A stretch of 64,000 nt of DNA, from positions 186,001-250,000 of the forward strand of contig NZ_CP053928.1 in NCBI RefSeq assembly GCF_014108865.1, written 5' to 3'. This DNA is from Nocardioides sp. WS12 (GTDB taxonomy: Bacteria; Actinomycetota; Actinomycetes; Propionibacteriales; Nocardioidaceae). The notes beneath the pieces are model-generated. The model was not told the origin of the DNA and did no database searches. It saw only the letters and a list, made by a program, of their open reading frames with translations. The position numbers were made by a program, and so were the translations under genes. Positions 50,915 through 59,780 of the stretch are shown here, in pieces; the stretch's first letter is position 1; each line of letters opens with the position of its first letter.

Positions 50915-51691
50915 TCATGCGAAGTTCGGAGCGCGCTTCGCGATGAAGGCCGCGATGCCCTCGGCGGCCTCGCCGTCTTCGAAGAGGCCCTGCTCCTGCA
51001 GGCGCTCGTAGGCGATGCCCTCGGCGAGCGGCATCTCGAAGGCGGCATCCACCGTGCGTACGACGGCCAGCTGGGCCGGGAGCGAGGAGGTCACCAGGTC
51101 GCCGGCCAGTTCCAGCGCCGCCGCCACGACGTCGCCGTCGGTGAGCCGGTCGACCAGTCCGATCCGGAGGGCTTCCTCGGCACCGACCTGGCGGGCGGTG
51201 AGCATGATGTCGAGCGAGCGACCCCGGCCGACCAGCTGCGTCAGCCGCTGCGTGCCGCCTGCGCCGGGTATCAGGCCGAGCTTGACCTCGGGGAGGCCGA
51301 GCTTCGCGCGCGGTCCGGCGACCCGCAACGTGGCGGCCATGGCGAGCTCGAGGCCACCACCGAGGGCCAGGCCGTCGATTGCTGCGATCGAGAGCCAGGG
51401 CGACGCGGCGAGCCGGTCGTTCACGGCGCGCATCTTGTCGCCGTACGCCAGGAAGGAGTCGGCGTCGATGGTCGCCATGTGCTTGATGTCCGCGCCCGCA
51501 GCGAAGAAGCCGTCCCGGGCGGACGTGAGCACCATGACCTTCACGTCGCCGGACTTCTCGGCGGCGTCGATCGCAGCATGCATGCCGTCCAGGATCGGAA
51601 TGCCCAGCGCATTGGCGGGCGGCCGGTCCATGGTGACGACCGTGACGCCAGGCGAATCGGTGGTCCAGGTGACGACGGGATTCTCGGACAT
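50915..51691 (-). CDS. Enoyl-CoA hydratase, BadK-like
   Basis: 258-aa crotonase with both catalytic glutamates: Glu115 in GGGLELAMAA and Glu135 in GLPEVKLGLIPGAGGTQRL. It should be a genuine hydratase of 2-enoyl-CoA. AAGADIKHMA forms the oxyanion region. In Rhodopseudomonas, BadK hydrates cyclohex-1-enecarboxyl-CoA. The gene lies in one operon with BadH-like and MenB/BadI-like genes, so the same ring hydration is likely here, though aliphatic beta-oxidation is possible. Confidence 0.88.
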   Translation of the reverse strand: MSENPVVTWTTDSPGVTVVTMDRPPANALGIPILDGMHAAIDAAEKSGDVKVMVLTSARDGFFAAGADIKHMATIDADSFLAYGDKMRAVNDRLAASPWLSIAAIDGLALGGGLELAMAATLRVAGPRAKLGLPEVKLGLIPGAGGTQRLTQLVGRGRSLDIMLTARQVGAEEALRIGLVDRLTDGDVVAAALELAGDLVTSSLPAQLAVVRTVDAAFEMPLAEGIAYERLQEQGLFEDGEAAEGIAAFIAKRAPNFA

Positions 51692-51729
51692 CGGTTTCCT
51701 GCTTTCGTTCGGGTGGGTACGGCGAGCGG

Positions 51730-52569
51730 TCAGGGCCGTCGCGGGAAGCGGGTGAAGTCGGGGGTGCGGCGGGCCTTGTAGGCCTCGCGGCCCTCCTGGG
51801 CCTCGTCAGTGCCATAGAAGAGGAGGTTCGCGTCGTGGGCGAGCTGCTGGATGCCGGCGTAACCGTCCTCGTGCGCGTGGAAGCTGAGCTTGGACATCCG
51901 CAGCGCCCGCGGCGAGAGGACGAGCATCTCCCGGCACCAGCGCACCGTTTCGGCCTCCAGTTCAGCCAGCGGTACGACGGTGTTGACCAGCCCCATCTCC
52001 AGGGCTTCCCGGGCGTCGTACTGTCGACAGAGGAACCAGATCTCCTTGGCCTTCTTGGGGCCGACCAGGTCGGACAGGATGCTCGACCCGTAGCCGCCGT
52101 CGAAGGAGCCGACCTTCGGACCGACCTGGCCGAAGACGGCGTTGTCGGCCGCGATCGTGAGGTCGCAGACGAGGTGGAGGACGTGGCCACCGCCGATGGC
52201 CCAGCCGGCGACCATGGCCACGATCGGCTTGGGACAACGACGCATCGCGACGTGCAGGTCGGTGACGTGGAAGCGCCCGGTCGCGTGGTCGTCGAGCTTG
52301 TAGCCGCTGTCACCGCGCACCCGCTGGTCACCACCCGAGCAGAACGCCTTGTCGCCGGCACCGGTGAGGATGATCGCGCCGACGGACTCGTCCTCGCGCG
52401 CGACCATCAGCGCCCGGTCGACCTCGACCAGGGTCTGCGGCCGGAAGGCGTTGTGGACCTCGGGCCGGTTGATCGTGATCTTCGCGATCCCGTCGGGGCT
52501 GGTCTCGTAGACGATGTCGTCGTACTGGCCGCTCGCGGTCCAGTCGACGGTCTCGACGGGGTGGCTCAT
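51730..52569 (-). CDS. MenB-like crotonase, probable ring-opening or ring-closing enzyme
   Basis: 279-aa crotonase that follows the MenB (1,4-dihydroxy-2-naphthoyl-CoA synthase) pattern closely: [74 protein letters not shown], and a C-terminal TPDFTRF. MenB and BadI catalyse forward and reverse Dieckmann-type reactions. With BadH-like and BadK-like genes in the operon and no other men genes, ring opening is the better guess. Menaquinone synthesis remains possible because the sequence is more MenB-like than the BadI-like protein at 8686. Confidence 0.8.
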   Translation of the reverse strand: MSHPVETVDWTASGQYDDIVYETSPDGIAKITINRPEVHNAFRPQTLVEVDRALMVAREDESVGAIILTGAGDKAFCSGGDQRVRGDSGYKLDDHATGRFHVTDLHVAMRRCPKPIVAMVAGWAIGGGHVLHLVCDLTIAADNAVFGQVGPKVGSFDGGYGSSILSDLVGPKKAKEIWFLCRQYDAREALEMGLVNTVVPLAELEAETVRWCREMLVLSPRALRMSKLSFHAHEDGYAGIQQLAHDANLLFYGTDEAQEGREAYKARRTPDFTRFPRRP

Positions 52570-52590
52570 GGTCTCCTCGGAACGGGATGG

Positions 52591-53607
52591 TCAGGCGCCG
52601 TAGCGGCGCGCGTAGGGAGGCAGTGCAGGCTCGCGATCGGTCCAGGTCAGCGGATTCAACAGGCCGGTCGTGAAGCTGACCGTGATCGGAGCGAAGGAGA
52701 GGCTGGCGACCAGGTCTGCCTTCGGCAGCACCGCCCGTGAGCACACCCGCTTCCCGACCCGGGCGGCGCGAGCGGTGCCACGGTGGCTGGTCGCGTCGAT
52801 CATCAGGGCGTAGGCGACCGGGTCACTGGACAGCAGCGCGTGTTCGGCCACATGGCCGGGACACACGTCCTGCACCAGGATCGTGCTGATTCCTCGACCG
52901 CTGCTCGCCGACGGTTGCGGGGTGATCAGTTCATCGAGCCGGGTCGCGATCGACGTGACGGCCAGTCCCTTCGGCAGCGGTGCACGTTCCAGGGCGCGCA
53001 TCGTGTGGCCACCGCGGGACATCTGCCAGGCGACAGGGGCGCAGCGACGCAGCGCACAGAGCCCATTGGCGACGGTCGTGCCACGCAACGGCCCGGCAAT
53101 GGGTACGACGTCCGAGGCATGGCGCGCGACATCGGGCCAGAATTTCGCGACCCACAGCACCATCGCGCCGCCCTGGCTGTGCCCGACGAGCGCGACCTTG
53201 CGACCGCTGCGTCGATGGGCGACCCGCGCGGCATGCACGGCGTACTCCGCCGCGACGGTGAAGTCGCCCAGTGCCCGCTTCGGCAGCCGGACGTCGCACC
53301 AGCCGTAGCCGTCGGCAGTCAACTGGCGCTCGAAGGCCCAACCCCAGACCTCTTCCGGTGCGCTGGCCGTGCCGTGGACAAGAAGCACCGTCGGTCTGGG
53401 GTTGGAGCGGTTGGCCAGACGACTGCAGCGCACGGCAGCGTCCAGGCGGGCACGGGGGGTGCGGAGCACGGGGCTGGTGTCGCCGCCGCCGAGCGCGTGA
53501 GCGGAAGCGGCCCCCACCTGACTTCCTGCGCCAGAAGGCGACGGCGGCAACACCAGGACCAGGAGAGCGACGGTCAGCAGCGCTCCGATCCATCCCCGTA
53601 CGGACAT
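52591..53607 (-). CDS. Secreted alpha/beta-hydrolase lipase
   Basis: 338 aa with an N-terminal signal peptide (basic start, then GALLTVALLVLVLPPSPSG) and a probable cleavage near ASA-HA. The oxyanion segment is VLLVHGT, the nucleophile is Ser144 in VGHSQGGAMV, the acid is probably Asp in TRLDELITPQ and the His in VAEHAL. Paired cysteines suggest disulfides. It resembles secreted actinobacterial and CalB-like lipases. It is embedded between BadH-like and MenB-like genes, 22 nt from the latter, which suggests that the pathway substrate arrives as an ester hydrolysed outside the cell. Confidence 0.85.
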   Translation of the reverse strand: MSVRGWIGALLTVALLVLVLPPSPSGAGSQVGAASAHALGGGDTSPVLRTPRARLDAAVRCSRLANRSNPRPTVLLVHGTASAPEEVWGWAFERQLTADGYGWCDVRLPKRALGDFTVAAEYAVHAARVAHRRSGRKVALVGHSQGGAMVLWVAKFWPDVARHASDVVPIAGPLRGTTVANGLCALRRCAPVAWQMSRGGHTMRALERAPLPKGLAVTSIATRLDELITPQPSASSGRGISTILVQDVCPGHVAEHALLSSDPVAYALMIDATSHRGTARAARVGKRVCSRAVLPKADLVASLSFAPITVSFTTGLLNPLTWTDREPALPPYARRYGA

Positions 53608-53618
53608 GTCGCTGTCCG

Positions 53619-54380
53619 TCAGGCCATCGTGAGGCCGCCGCTGACGGACAGCGTCTGGCCGGTCACGAAGCTGGCGCCGTCCGAGGCGAAGAAGGAGACG
53701 GCCGGGCCGATGTCGTCCGGGGTGCCGAGGCGCTTCATCGGGACGGCGTTCGTCATTCCGGAGATGACCTTCTCGGCGTCGCCGCCACCCGCACCGTCGG
53801 CGAACTTGCGCAGCGCCGGGGTGTCGGTCGGACCGGGGCACACTGTGTTGGCGGTGACACCCTTGCGGGCGACCTCGCGGGCGAGGGTCTTGGTGAAGGC
53901 GATGATGCCGCCCTTGGCGCCGGAGTAGACGGCTTCCATGGAGGAACCCACGCGGCCGGCGTCGGAGCCGATGTTGATGACGCGACCGAAGCCGCGCTCC
54001 GTCATACCCGGGACAACGGCGTGGATGACGCGCAGCGCGCCCTTGTAGTTGATGTCGATGACCTTGTCCCAGAACTCCTCGGTCGTCTTCACGAACGGCA
54101 TGAAGTCGTCCCAACCGGCGTTGTTGACCACGACCTCGATCGGACCGAGCTCCTGCTCCACGGTCGCGACGGCTGCCTTGACCGACTCCGTCGAGGTGAC
54201 GTCGATCTGGACGGCGATGGCTTCGCCACCGGCGGCGCTGATCTCCTTGGCGGTCTCCTCGGCGACGGCGAGGTTCAGGTCTGCCACGACGACCCGGAAC
54301 CCGTCCCGGCCGAGCGTGGTGGCGATGCCCTTGCCGATGCCCTGGGCACCACCGGTGACCAGTGCGACGCGGTTGCTCAT
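53619..54380 (-). CDS. badH: BadH-like SDR (2-hydroxycyclohexanecarboxyl-CoA dehydrogenase type)
   Basis: 253-aa SDR with a canonical active site: VTGGAQGIGKG, VVNNAGWDDFMPFVKT, INIGSDAGRVGSS, EAVYSGAKGG (Tyr and Lys present) and VCPGPTDTPALRKF, ending SGGLTMA. The combination NNAGWD-x-F-x-PF-x-KT, RVGSS-x-EAVY and SGGLTM is that of BadH, which oxidises 2-hydroxycyclohexanecarboxyl-CoA to the 2-oxo form just before ring cleavage. AAGGAGAAC precedes the ATG. The neighbouring hydratase and MenB/BadI-type crotonase complete the sequence. Ring size and substituents are unknown. Confidence 0.82.
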   Translation of the reverse strand: MSNRVALVTGGAQGIGKGIATTLGRDGFRVVVADLNLAVAEETAKEISAAGGEAIAVQIDVTSTESVKAAVATVEQELGPIEVVVNNAGWDDFMPFVKTTEEFWDKVIDINYKGALRVIHAVVPGMTERGFGRVINIGSDAGRVGSSMEAVYSGAKGGIIAFTKTLAREVARKGVTANTVCPGPTDTPALRKFADGAGGGDAEKVISGMTNAVPMKRLGTPDDIGPAVSFFASDGASFVTGQTLSVSGGLTMA

Positions 54381-54404
54381 GGTGTTCTCCTTCGAGTGAT
54401 GGGT

Positions 54405-55355
54405 TCAGACGGCCGGGGACCAGATGACCGGCCCGGCGATGATCGAGTGACTGGTGAGCTTGCGGCCGAGAGTGCTCTGGGCATCCCGGGCGGCGTCGAT
54501 GATGCGCTCGAGGTCGAGCCCCGTGTCGACGCCCATCTCGTGGAACATCGAGACGAGGTCCTCGGTGGCGATGTTGCCGGTCGAGCCGGCCGGCACCGGG
54601 CAGCCGCCCAGTTCACCGAAACTGGACTCGAAGCTGCGGCAACCGGCTTCGAGGGCGGCGTACGCGTTGGCGAGGCCCTGCCCGCGGGTGTTGTGGAAGT
54701 GCGCGGTGATCTCGACGCCAGGCAGTCGCTCGATGGCGGCGGAGAAGAAACGGTGCGCGTACGCCGGGTTGCACATCCCGGTCGTGTCGCCGAAGCCGAT
54801 CTCGGTCGCGCCGGACTCGGCGAACTGCTCGGCGAGGTCCAGGACGCGGTCCATGGGCACGGCACCCTCGAAGGGGCAGCCGAACGACGTGGCGATCACG
54901 GCGCTGTAGCTGAGGTCCTCCGCGAGGATGCGCTTGCCCATCTGCATCACGTCGTCCATCGTCTCCCGGACGGTCCGGTTGATGTTGCGCTTGTTGTGGG
55001 TCTCGCTGGCGCTGACGAAGAGGGCGATCTCCTCGAACAGGTCGCGGTGACCGAGCGCGTTGTCGAGGCCCTTGCTGTTCGGGACCAGCACCATGCGCTG
55101 GACGTCGGCGGGGACGTCGATGCCCTGGAGTACGGCGACGCCGTCGGAGAGTTGCGGGATGACGTCGGGCCGCACGAAGCTGGCGACCTCGATCCGCTTG
55201 ATGCCGGCGCGACCCAGAGCGTTGATGAGCCGAATCTTGTCCTCGGTCGGGATCGTCTCCGGCTCGTTCTGGAAGCCGTCGCGCGGTCCGACCTCGCGGA
55301 CGTGGACGGTGCGGTTCTCGTCCTCGGCACTGTTGGGGAAGCGGGACATGCTCAT
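54405..55355 (-). CDS. Hydroxymethylglutaryl-CoA lyase-like (DRE-TIM family)
   Basis: 316-aa TIM-barrel lyase. REVGPRDGFQNE carries the metal Asp, ITAHFHNTRGQG the His pair, and GELGGCPVPAGSTGN the catalytic Cys loop characteristic of HMG-CoA lyase. It cleaves a 3-hydroxy-3-methyl-acyl-CoA to acetyl-CoA (or a homologue) and a ketone or ketoacid. In this operon it may cut a tertiary 3-hydroxyacyl-CoA formed from a methyl-branched substrate. GGAGAACCG precedes the ATG; the CoA-transferase stop overlaps it by 4 nt. Confidence 0.88.
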   Translation of the reverse strand: MSMSRFPNSAEDENRTVHVREVGPRDGFQNEPETIPTEDKIRLINALGRAGIKRIEVASFVRPDVIPQLSDGVAVLQGIDVPADVQRMVLVPNSKGLDNALGHRDLFEEIALFVSASETHNKRNINRTVRETMDDVMQMGKRILAEDLSYSAVIATSFGCPFEGAVPMDRVLDLAEQFAESGATEIGFGDTTGMCNPAYAHRFFSAAIERLPGVEITAHFHNTRGQGLANAYAALEAGCRSFESSFGELGGCPVPAGSTGNIATEDLVSMFHEMGVDTGLDLERIIDAARDAQSTLGRKLTSHSIIAGPVIWSPAV

Positions 55356-56599
55356 CGGTTCTCCTGCTCTGCAAGGCTGCGTTCGAGTTGGTCACGGTGT
55401 TGGGGTGCGGCGACCTCGATGAGGCGCAGCGCCCGCTCGGCCACCGTGCAGCCGGTGAGCATGGCGACGCCGTGCTCGGTGACGACGGCGTCGACATCGA
55501 CGCGGGCCGTCGTGACGACGCCGCTGGCCAGCGTCGGAACGATCGTGGACTGCTCGCGCTCGCCGGAGCCGACCGTCGAGCGCAGCGCGATGATCGACCG
55601 CGAACCGGTGAGCGCAGCGGCCCGGCTGAAGTCGACCTGGCCCCCGACCGCACCGATGTGGACTCCGCGCGCGAGTTCGGCACCAACCTGGCCAAGGAGG
55701 TCGACCTCGATGGCCGAGTTGATCGAGATCAGGGAACTCAGGCGCGAGAGTACGGCCGGGGAATGCGTGTAGCTCGCGGGCCGGAACTCGACCGGGAAGT
55801 CTCCGAGCCGGTTGTAGCCATCAGTGCTGCACAGTGCGGCCCCGGTGACGGCGATGCCAGCGTCGATCTCCTTCTCCTCGCCGGTGATGACGCCCTTCTC
55901 GACCAACGTCAGGACCCCGTCGGTGATCATGCCGCTGTGGAAGCCGAGCTTGGCGTGCCCGGCCAGGGCCTCGAGTACGGCGGCGGGCAACGAACCCACG
56001 CCGATCTGGAGGGTGGCACCGTCATCGACGATGCCGGCCACGTTCGCGGCGATCGCTCGCTCAACATCGTCTGCGGGCTTCGAGGGAGCTTCGCGCAGCG
56101 GACGGTCGGTTTCGATGACCGCGGCGAACACGGACAACGGGAGGCGAGGGCCACCGGTGGTCCGCGGCATCTGATGGTTGATCTCGGCGATGAGGGTGCG
56201 CGTGTGGCGCAGCGCATCGGCGACGTACTCGACACCGGTTCCGAGGGTCACCATTCCGGAACTGTCCGGAGGGGAGACCTGGACGAGTCCGACATCGTTG
56301 GGCAACTGGCCGGACGCGAACATCCGCGGGATCGCCGAGTAGTGGCACGGTACGACGTCGAGCTGACCCTGCTTGCTGAGGCTGCGCAGTTGCCCCAGGC
56401 CGCCGTACGAGACGACCGTGAGCTTCTCCGGCAGGTCGCCCGAGAGTCGCTCGTTCCACGTGAGCCCCGAGAAGGCCCTGATCGGCCCGACGCGGTCCAC
56501 CGCGTCGAGCACCTGGTTGACGAGGGGTTCGGGCTCGGCGCTGCCTTGCCCCCACCACACCCCGTCACCCGGGTTCAGGAAATCTGCCACGTCGAACAT
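55352..56599 (-). CDS. Acetyl-CoA hydrolase/4-hydroxybutyrate CoA-transferase family
   Basis: 415-aa class I CoA-transferase fold. ADFLNPGDGVWWGQGSAEP begins the N-terminal domain, GATLQIGVGSLPAAV and LGFHSGMITDGVLTLVEKG lie in the second domain, and the presumed catalytic Glu occurs in a DFPVEFRP-type region. I chose the ATG at 56599 (MFDVADF), 7 nt behind the thiolase stop. The open frame upstream is shadow of the thiolase gene. It probably transfers CoA between an acid intermediate and acetyl- or succinyl-CoA. Confidence 0.85.
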   Translation of the reverse strand: MFDVADFLNPGDGVWWGQGSAEPEPLVNQVLDAVDRVGPIRAFSGLTWNERLSGDLPEKLTVVSYGGLGQLRSLSKQGQLDVVPCHYSAIPRMFASGQLPNDVGLVQVSPPDSSGMVTLGTGVEYVADALRHTRTLIAEINHQMPRTTGGPRLPLSVFAAVIETDRPLREAPSKPADDVERAIAANVAGIVDDGATLQIGVGSLPAAVLEALAGHAKLGFHSGMITDGVLTLVEKGVITGEEKEIDAGIAVTGAALCSTDGYNRLGDFPVEFRPASYTHSPAVLSRLSSLISINSAIEVDLLGQVGAELARGVHIGAVGGQVDFSRAAALTGSRSIIALRSTVGSGEREQSTIVPTLASGVVTTARVDVDAVVTEHGVAMLTGCTVAERALRLIEVAAPQHRDQLERSLAEQENR

Positions 56600-56606
56600 G
56601 TCGGCC

Positions 56607-57779
56607 TCAGACGCGCTGCACGAGAGTCGCTGTGCCGAGGCCGCCGCCGCAGCACATCGTGACGAGACCGATCTCCACGTCGCGACGCTCCATCTCCGCC
56701 AGCAACGTGGCGAAGAGCCGCGAGCCGGACGCACCCACCGGGTGGCCCAGGGCGATCGCACCGCCGTTGACGTTGACCTTGTCCATGTCCGGCTTGAGCT
56801 CGCGCTCCCAGGCGAGCACGACCGAGCTGAAGGCCTCGTTGATCTCGACGAGGTCGATGTCGTCCATCGTCATGTTGTTGCGCTCGAGAAGCTTGCGGGT
56901 CGCCGGGATCGGACCGGTCAGCATGATGAGCGGGTCGACGCCGACCGTGGTCTGGTCGAGGATCCGGGCGCGCTTGGTGAAACCGTGCCGCGCGACCGCC
57001 TCGTCCGAGGCCAGCAGTACGCCGGCGGCGCCGTCGGTCAGCGGCGAGGAGGAACCCGCAGTGACAGCGCCGACCTCCGGCCGGAAGATCGTCTTCAGTC
57101 CGGCCAGGCTCTCCACGCTGGTGCCCGGTCGGACACTCTGGTCACTGGTGCGCACCGCGCCGTCCAGCTCCATCGGGATCAGCTCGCGCTCGAACCGGCC
57201 GGCCTCGATGGCAGCTGCGGCCAGCGCATGCGAACGGACGGCGTACTCGTCCATCTCGAGGCGGCTGATCCCCCACTGATCGGCGATCCGCTCGGCACTC
57301 TCGCCCATGGCCGGGAAGTCGTAGAGGGCCTTGAGCTCGGCGGGCCAGGCGGCGCCGTAGAGCTCCTCGATCTTGACGACCGCGTCCATCGGGATGTGTC
57401 CCATGTTCTCGACGCCGCCGGCGAGGACGATGTCGTGGGTGCCGGACGCGATCAGTGCCGCGGCCATCTCGACGGCCGTCTGGGCCGAGCCACAGCGGCG
57501 GTCCAGGACGGTCGCCGGAACCTCGGCGGGATAGCCCGCCTGGAGCCAGGCGTTGCGACCGACGTTGCGGGACTGCTCGCCGAAGGGGGCGGTGCAACCG
57601 ATCAGCAGGTCCTCGACGGCGGCGGGCGCGAGGCCGGTCGACTCGAGCAGCGCGGTGTAGACCGTGCCGAGCATGACGTTGGGGTGCACGTCGCGGAACC
57701 AGCCGCGGTCAGGGTGCGCGCGCCCCATGGGGGTGCGCAGGGCTTCGACGATCCAGGCGTCGCGTCCGGTCAGCGGCAT
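56607..57779 (-). CDS. Thiolase (acetyl-CoA C-acyltransferase)
   Basis: 390-aa thiolase. The acylated Cys lies in DRRCGSAQTA near residue 95. GGVENMGHIPM, NEAFSS, GHPVGASG and the second catalytic Cys in MCCGGGLGTA follow. It cleaves a 3-oxoacyl-CoA with CoA, the last step of a beta-oxidation round. It sits directly after a FabG-like SDR (1-nt gap), consistent with consecutive 3-hydroxyacyl-CoA oxidation and thiolysis. Confidence 0.94.
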   Translation of the reverse strand: MPLTGRDAWIVEALRTPMGRAHPDRGWFRDVHPNVMLGTVYTALLESTGLAPAAVEDLLIGCTAPFGEQSRNVGRNAWLQAGYPAEVPATVLDRRCGSAQTAVEMAAALIASGTHDIVLAGGVENMGHIPMDAVVKIEELYGAAWPAELKALYDFPAMGESAERIADQWGISRLEMDEYAVRSHALAAAAIEAGRFERELIPMELDGAVRTSDQSVRPGTSVESLAGLKTIFRPEVGAVTAGSSSPLTDGAAGVLLASDEAVARHGFTKRARILDQTTVGVDPLIMLTGPIPATRKLLERNNMTMDDIDLVEINEAFSSVVLAWERELKPDMDKVNVNGGAIALGHPVGASGSRLFATLLAEMERRDVEIGLVTMCCGGGLGTATLVQRV

Positions 57780-57780
57780 G

Positions 57781-58539
57781 TCAGATCACCGTCCCGCCGT
57801 CGACGGCCAGCACCTGGCCGGTGATGTACGACGCCGCGTCGGAGGCGAAGAACACGAAGGTCGACGCGATCTCGTCGGGATCGGCCCAGCGACCGAGCGG
57901 GATCCGCGCAAGCGTCATCTCGGCGAGCTTCTCGTTGCTGCGGATGTTCTCGGTCATGTTCGTGGCCGCGAGCGGCGCGATGGCGTTGACCGTGATCTGC
58001 TTGCGGGCCAACTCCTTCGCCAACGACTTGGTGACGCCGATGATCGCGGACTTGGCTGCGCTGTAGTTGACCTGGCCAATCGTCCCGACGAGGCCAGCGG
58101 CCGACGTGACGTTGATGATCCGGCCGGTGCCATCGGTCGCCAGGAACGGCAGCGCCGCCTGACTGACCGTGAAGGCGCCACCCAGGTGGACACCGACGAC
58201 GAAGTCGAACGCGTCCCGGTCCATCTTGGCGAACATCGCGGGCGCGATCGCGCCCGCATTGTTCACGACGATGTGCAGCGTTCCGCCAGCCATGTTCGCG
58301 GCCTGCTGAGCGGCCGCGGCCGCACCCTCGGCATCACGGACGTCGAGCGCAGCCGACTCGGCACGGCCACCGGCGGCAACGATCTCGGCGGCCACCGCAG
58401 CGGCCGAGTCCTTGTCGAGGTCCGTCACCATCACGGCTGCGCCCGCGCGGGCGTAGGCCTTCGCGACAGCTGCACCGATGCCGTTGCCGGCGCCGGTGAG
58501 GAGTGCGGAGCGACCGGTCAGGTCGAAGGGGCTGGTCAT
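57781..58539 (-). CDS. Classical SDR, FabG-like 3-hydroxyacyl-CoA dehydrogenase
   Basis: 252-aa SDR with a full active site: LTGAGNGIGAAV, VVNNAGAI, INVTSAAG and VNYSAAKSAI (Tyr and Lys). It ends in GGTVI. It should oxidise a 3-hydroxyacyl-CoA to the 3-oxo form that the thiolase then cleaves. The start overlaps the acyl-CoA dehydrogenase stop by one base (TGATG). Contrast with the three altered SDRs elsewhere in the window. Confidence 0.9.
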   Translation of the reverse strand: MTSPFDLTGRSALLTGAGNGIGAAVAKAYARAGAAVMVTDLDKDSAAAVAAEIVAAGGRAESAALDVRDAEGAAAAAQQAANMAGGTLHIVVNNAGAIAPAMFAKMDRDAFDFVVGVHLGGAFTVSQAALPFLATDGTGRIINVTSAAGLVGTIGQVNYSAAKSAIIGVTKSLAKELARKQITVNAIAPLAATNMTENIRSNEKLAEMTLARIPLGRWADPDEIASTFVFFASDAASYITGQVLAVDGGTVI

Positions 58540-59705
58540 CAGTAGCTCCTGGGAAGGCCGAGGACGTGCTCGCCGAGGTAGTTGAGGATCATCTCCTGCG
58601 AGATCGGGGCGATCCGGGTCAAGCGGGCCTCGCGGAAGTAGCGAGCGACGTGGTACTCCTCGGAGTACCCCATGCCCCCGTGGGTCTGCAGCGCGCGGTC
58701 GGCGGCATCGAAGCCGGCGTCGGCGCAGAGGTACTTGGCCATGTTGGCCTCGCGGGCGCAGGGCATGCCGTTGTCGTAGAGCCAGGTCGCCTTGCGCAGG
58801 ATGAGTTCCGCAGCGTCGAGTCGGGCCAGCGAGTCGGCCAGCGGGAACTGGATGCCCTGGTTCTTGCCGATCGGACGACCGAAGACCTCGCGCTCATTGG
58901 CGTAGCGGACGGCACGACGGAGAGCCGCCCGGCCGATGCCGAGCGCCTCGGCGGCGACGAGCATCCGCTCGGGGTTGAGGCCGTCGAGGATGTACTTGAA
59001 GCCCTGGCCCTCCTCGCCGATCCGGTGCTCCTCGGGGATCCGGAGGTCGTCGATGAAGAGCTCGTTGGACGTGACGGCGTTGCGGCCCATCTTCGCGATC
59101 GGCCGGATGTCGACGTGCGCGCGGTCGAGGTCGGTGAAGAAGAGGGTCAGGCCATCGGTCTTCTTCGGGGAGTCGTCGAACTTCGCGGTCCGGGTCAGGA
59201 GCAGGATCTTCTCCGACTCCATGGCCTTCGAGATCCAGACCTTGCGGCCGTTGACGACGTAGTCGGAGCCGTCACGCTTGGCGAAGGTGGTGATCCGCGT
59301 GGTGTCGAGACCAGCACCGGGCTCCGTCACACCGAAGCAGACGTGCAGGTCGCCATTGACGATCCGCGGAAGGTTCTCCTTCTTCATCTCCTCCGAGCCG
59401 TGCACGATCACCGGGTGCATCCCGAAGATCGACAGGTGCATCGAGCTGGCGCCGTTCATGCCGGCACCGGAGGCCGCCACTTCCTCGAGCAGGAGCGAGG
59501 CCTCGGTGATGCCGAAGCCGTGGCCGCCGTACTCCTCGGGCGTGGTGATGCCGAGCCATCCGCCCTCGGCGAAGGCGTTGTAGAACTCGGTCGGGAACTC
59601 GTGGTTGGAGTCCTTCTCGAACCAGTACTGGTCGTCGAACTTGCCAGCAAGGTCAGCGACGGCCTTGCGGATGGTCTGCTGGTCGTCGTTGAGATCGAAA
59701 TCCAC
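58539..59705 (-). CDS. Acyl-CoA dehydrogenase, operon leader
   Basis: 388-aa flavoprotein. FGVTEPGAGLDTTRIT, NGRKVWISKAM, REVFGRPIGKNQGIQFPLAD and THGGMGYSEEYHVARYFREARL are family blocks. The C-terminus IAPISQEMILNYLGEHVLGLPRSY marks a large actinobacterial/proteobacterial subgroup. A Glu in GLNPERMLV sits at the isovaleryl-CoA dehydrogenase position; no Glu is at the YEGT site. First gene of the ten-gene operon 59705 to 49961, with the operator-like TGGTAAGACCA 76 bp upstream. Confidence 0.92.
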   Translation of the reverse strand: MDFDLNDDQQTIRKAVADLAGKFDDQYWFEKDSNHEFPTEFYNAFAEGGWLGITTPEEYGGHGFGITEASLLLEEVAASGAGMNGASSMHLSIFGMHPVIVHGSEEMKKENLPRIVNGDLHVCFGVTEPGAGLDTTRITTFAKRDGSDYVVNGRKVWISKAMESEKILLLTRTAKFDDSPKKTDGLTLFFTDLDRAHVDIRPIAKMGRNAVTSNELFIDDLRIPEEHRIGEEGQGFKYILDGLNPERMLVAAEALGIGRAALRRAVRYANEREVFGRPIGKNQGIQFPLADSLARLDAAELILRKATWLYDNGMPCAREANMAKYLCADAGFDAADRALQTHGGMGYSEEYHVARYFREARLTRIAPISQEMILNYLGEHVLGLPRSY

Positions 59706-59780
59706 GGTGGTTCCCGTCCTGATCGGAGATGAAGGGAGCCGGATCGTCCGGCTGAAGACTTATGGCTTGACTATAACAAA

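Noticed and set aside
53271..55772. Rightward open frame of 833 codons across lipase, BadH-like, lyase and CoA-transferase genes
   Set aside because: Spans four leftward genes and encodes a Gly/Asp/Arg-rich product with no domain.
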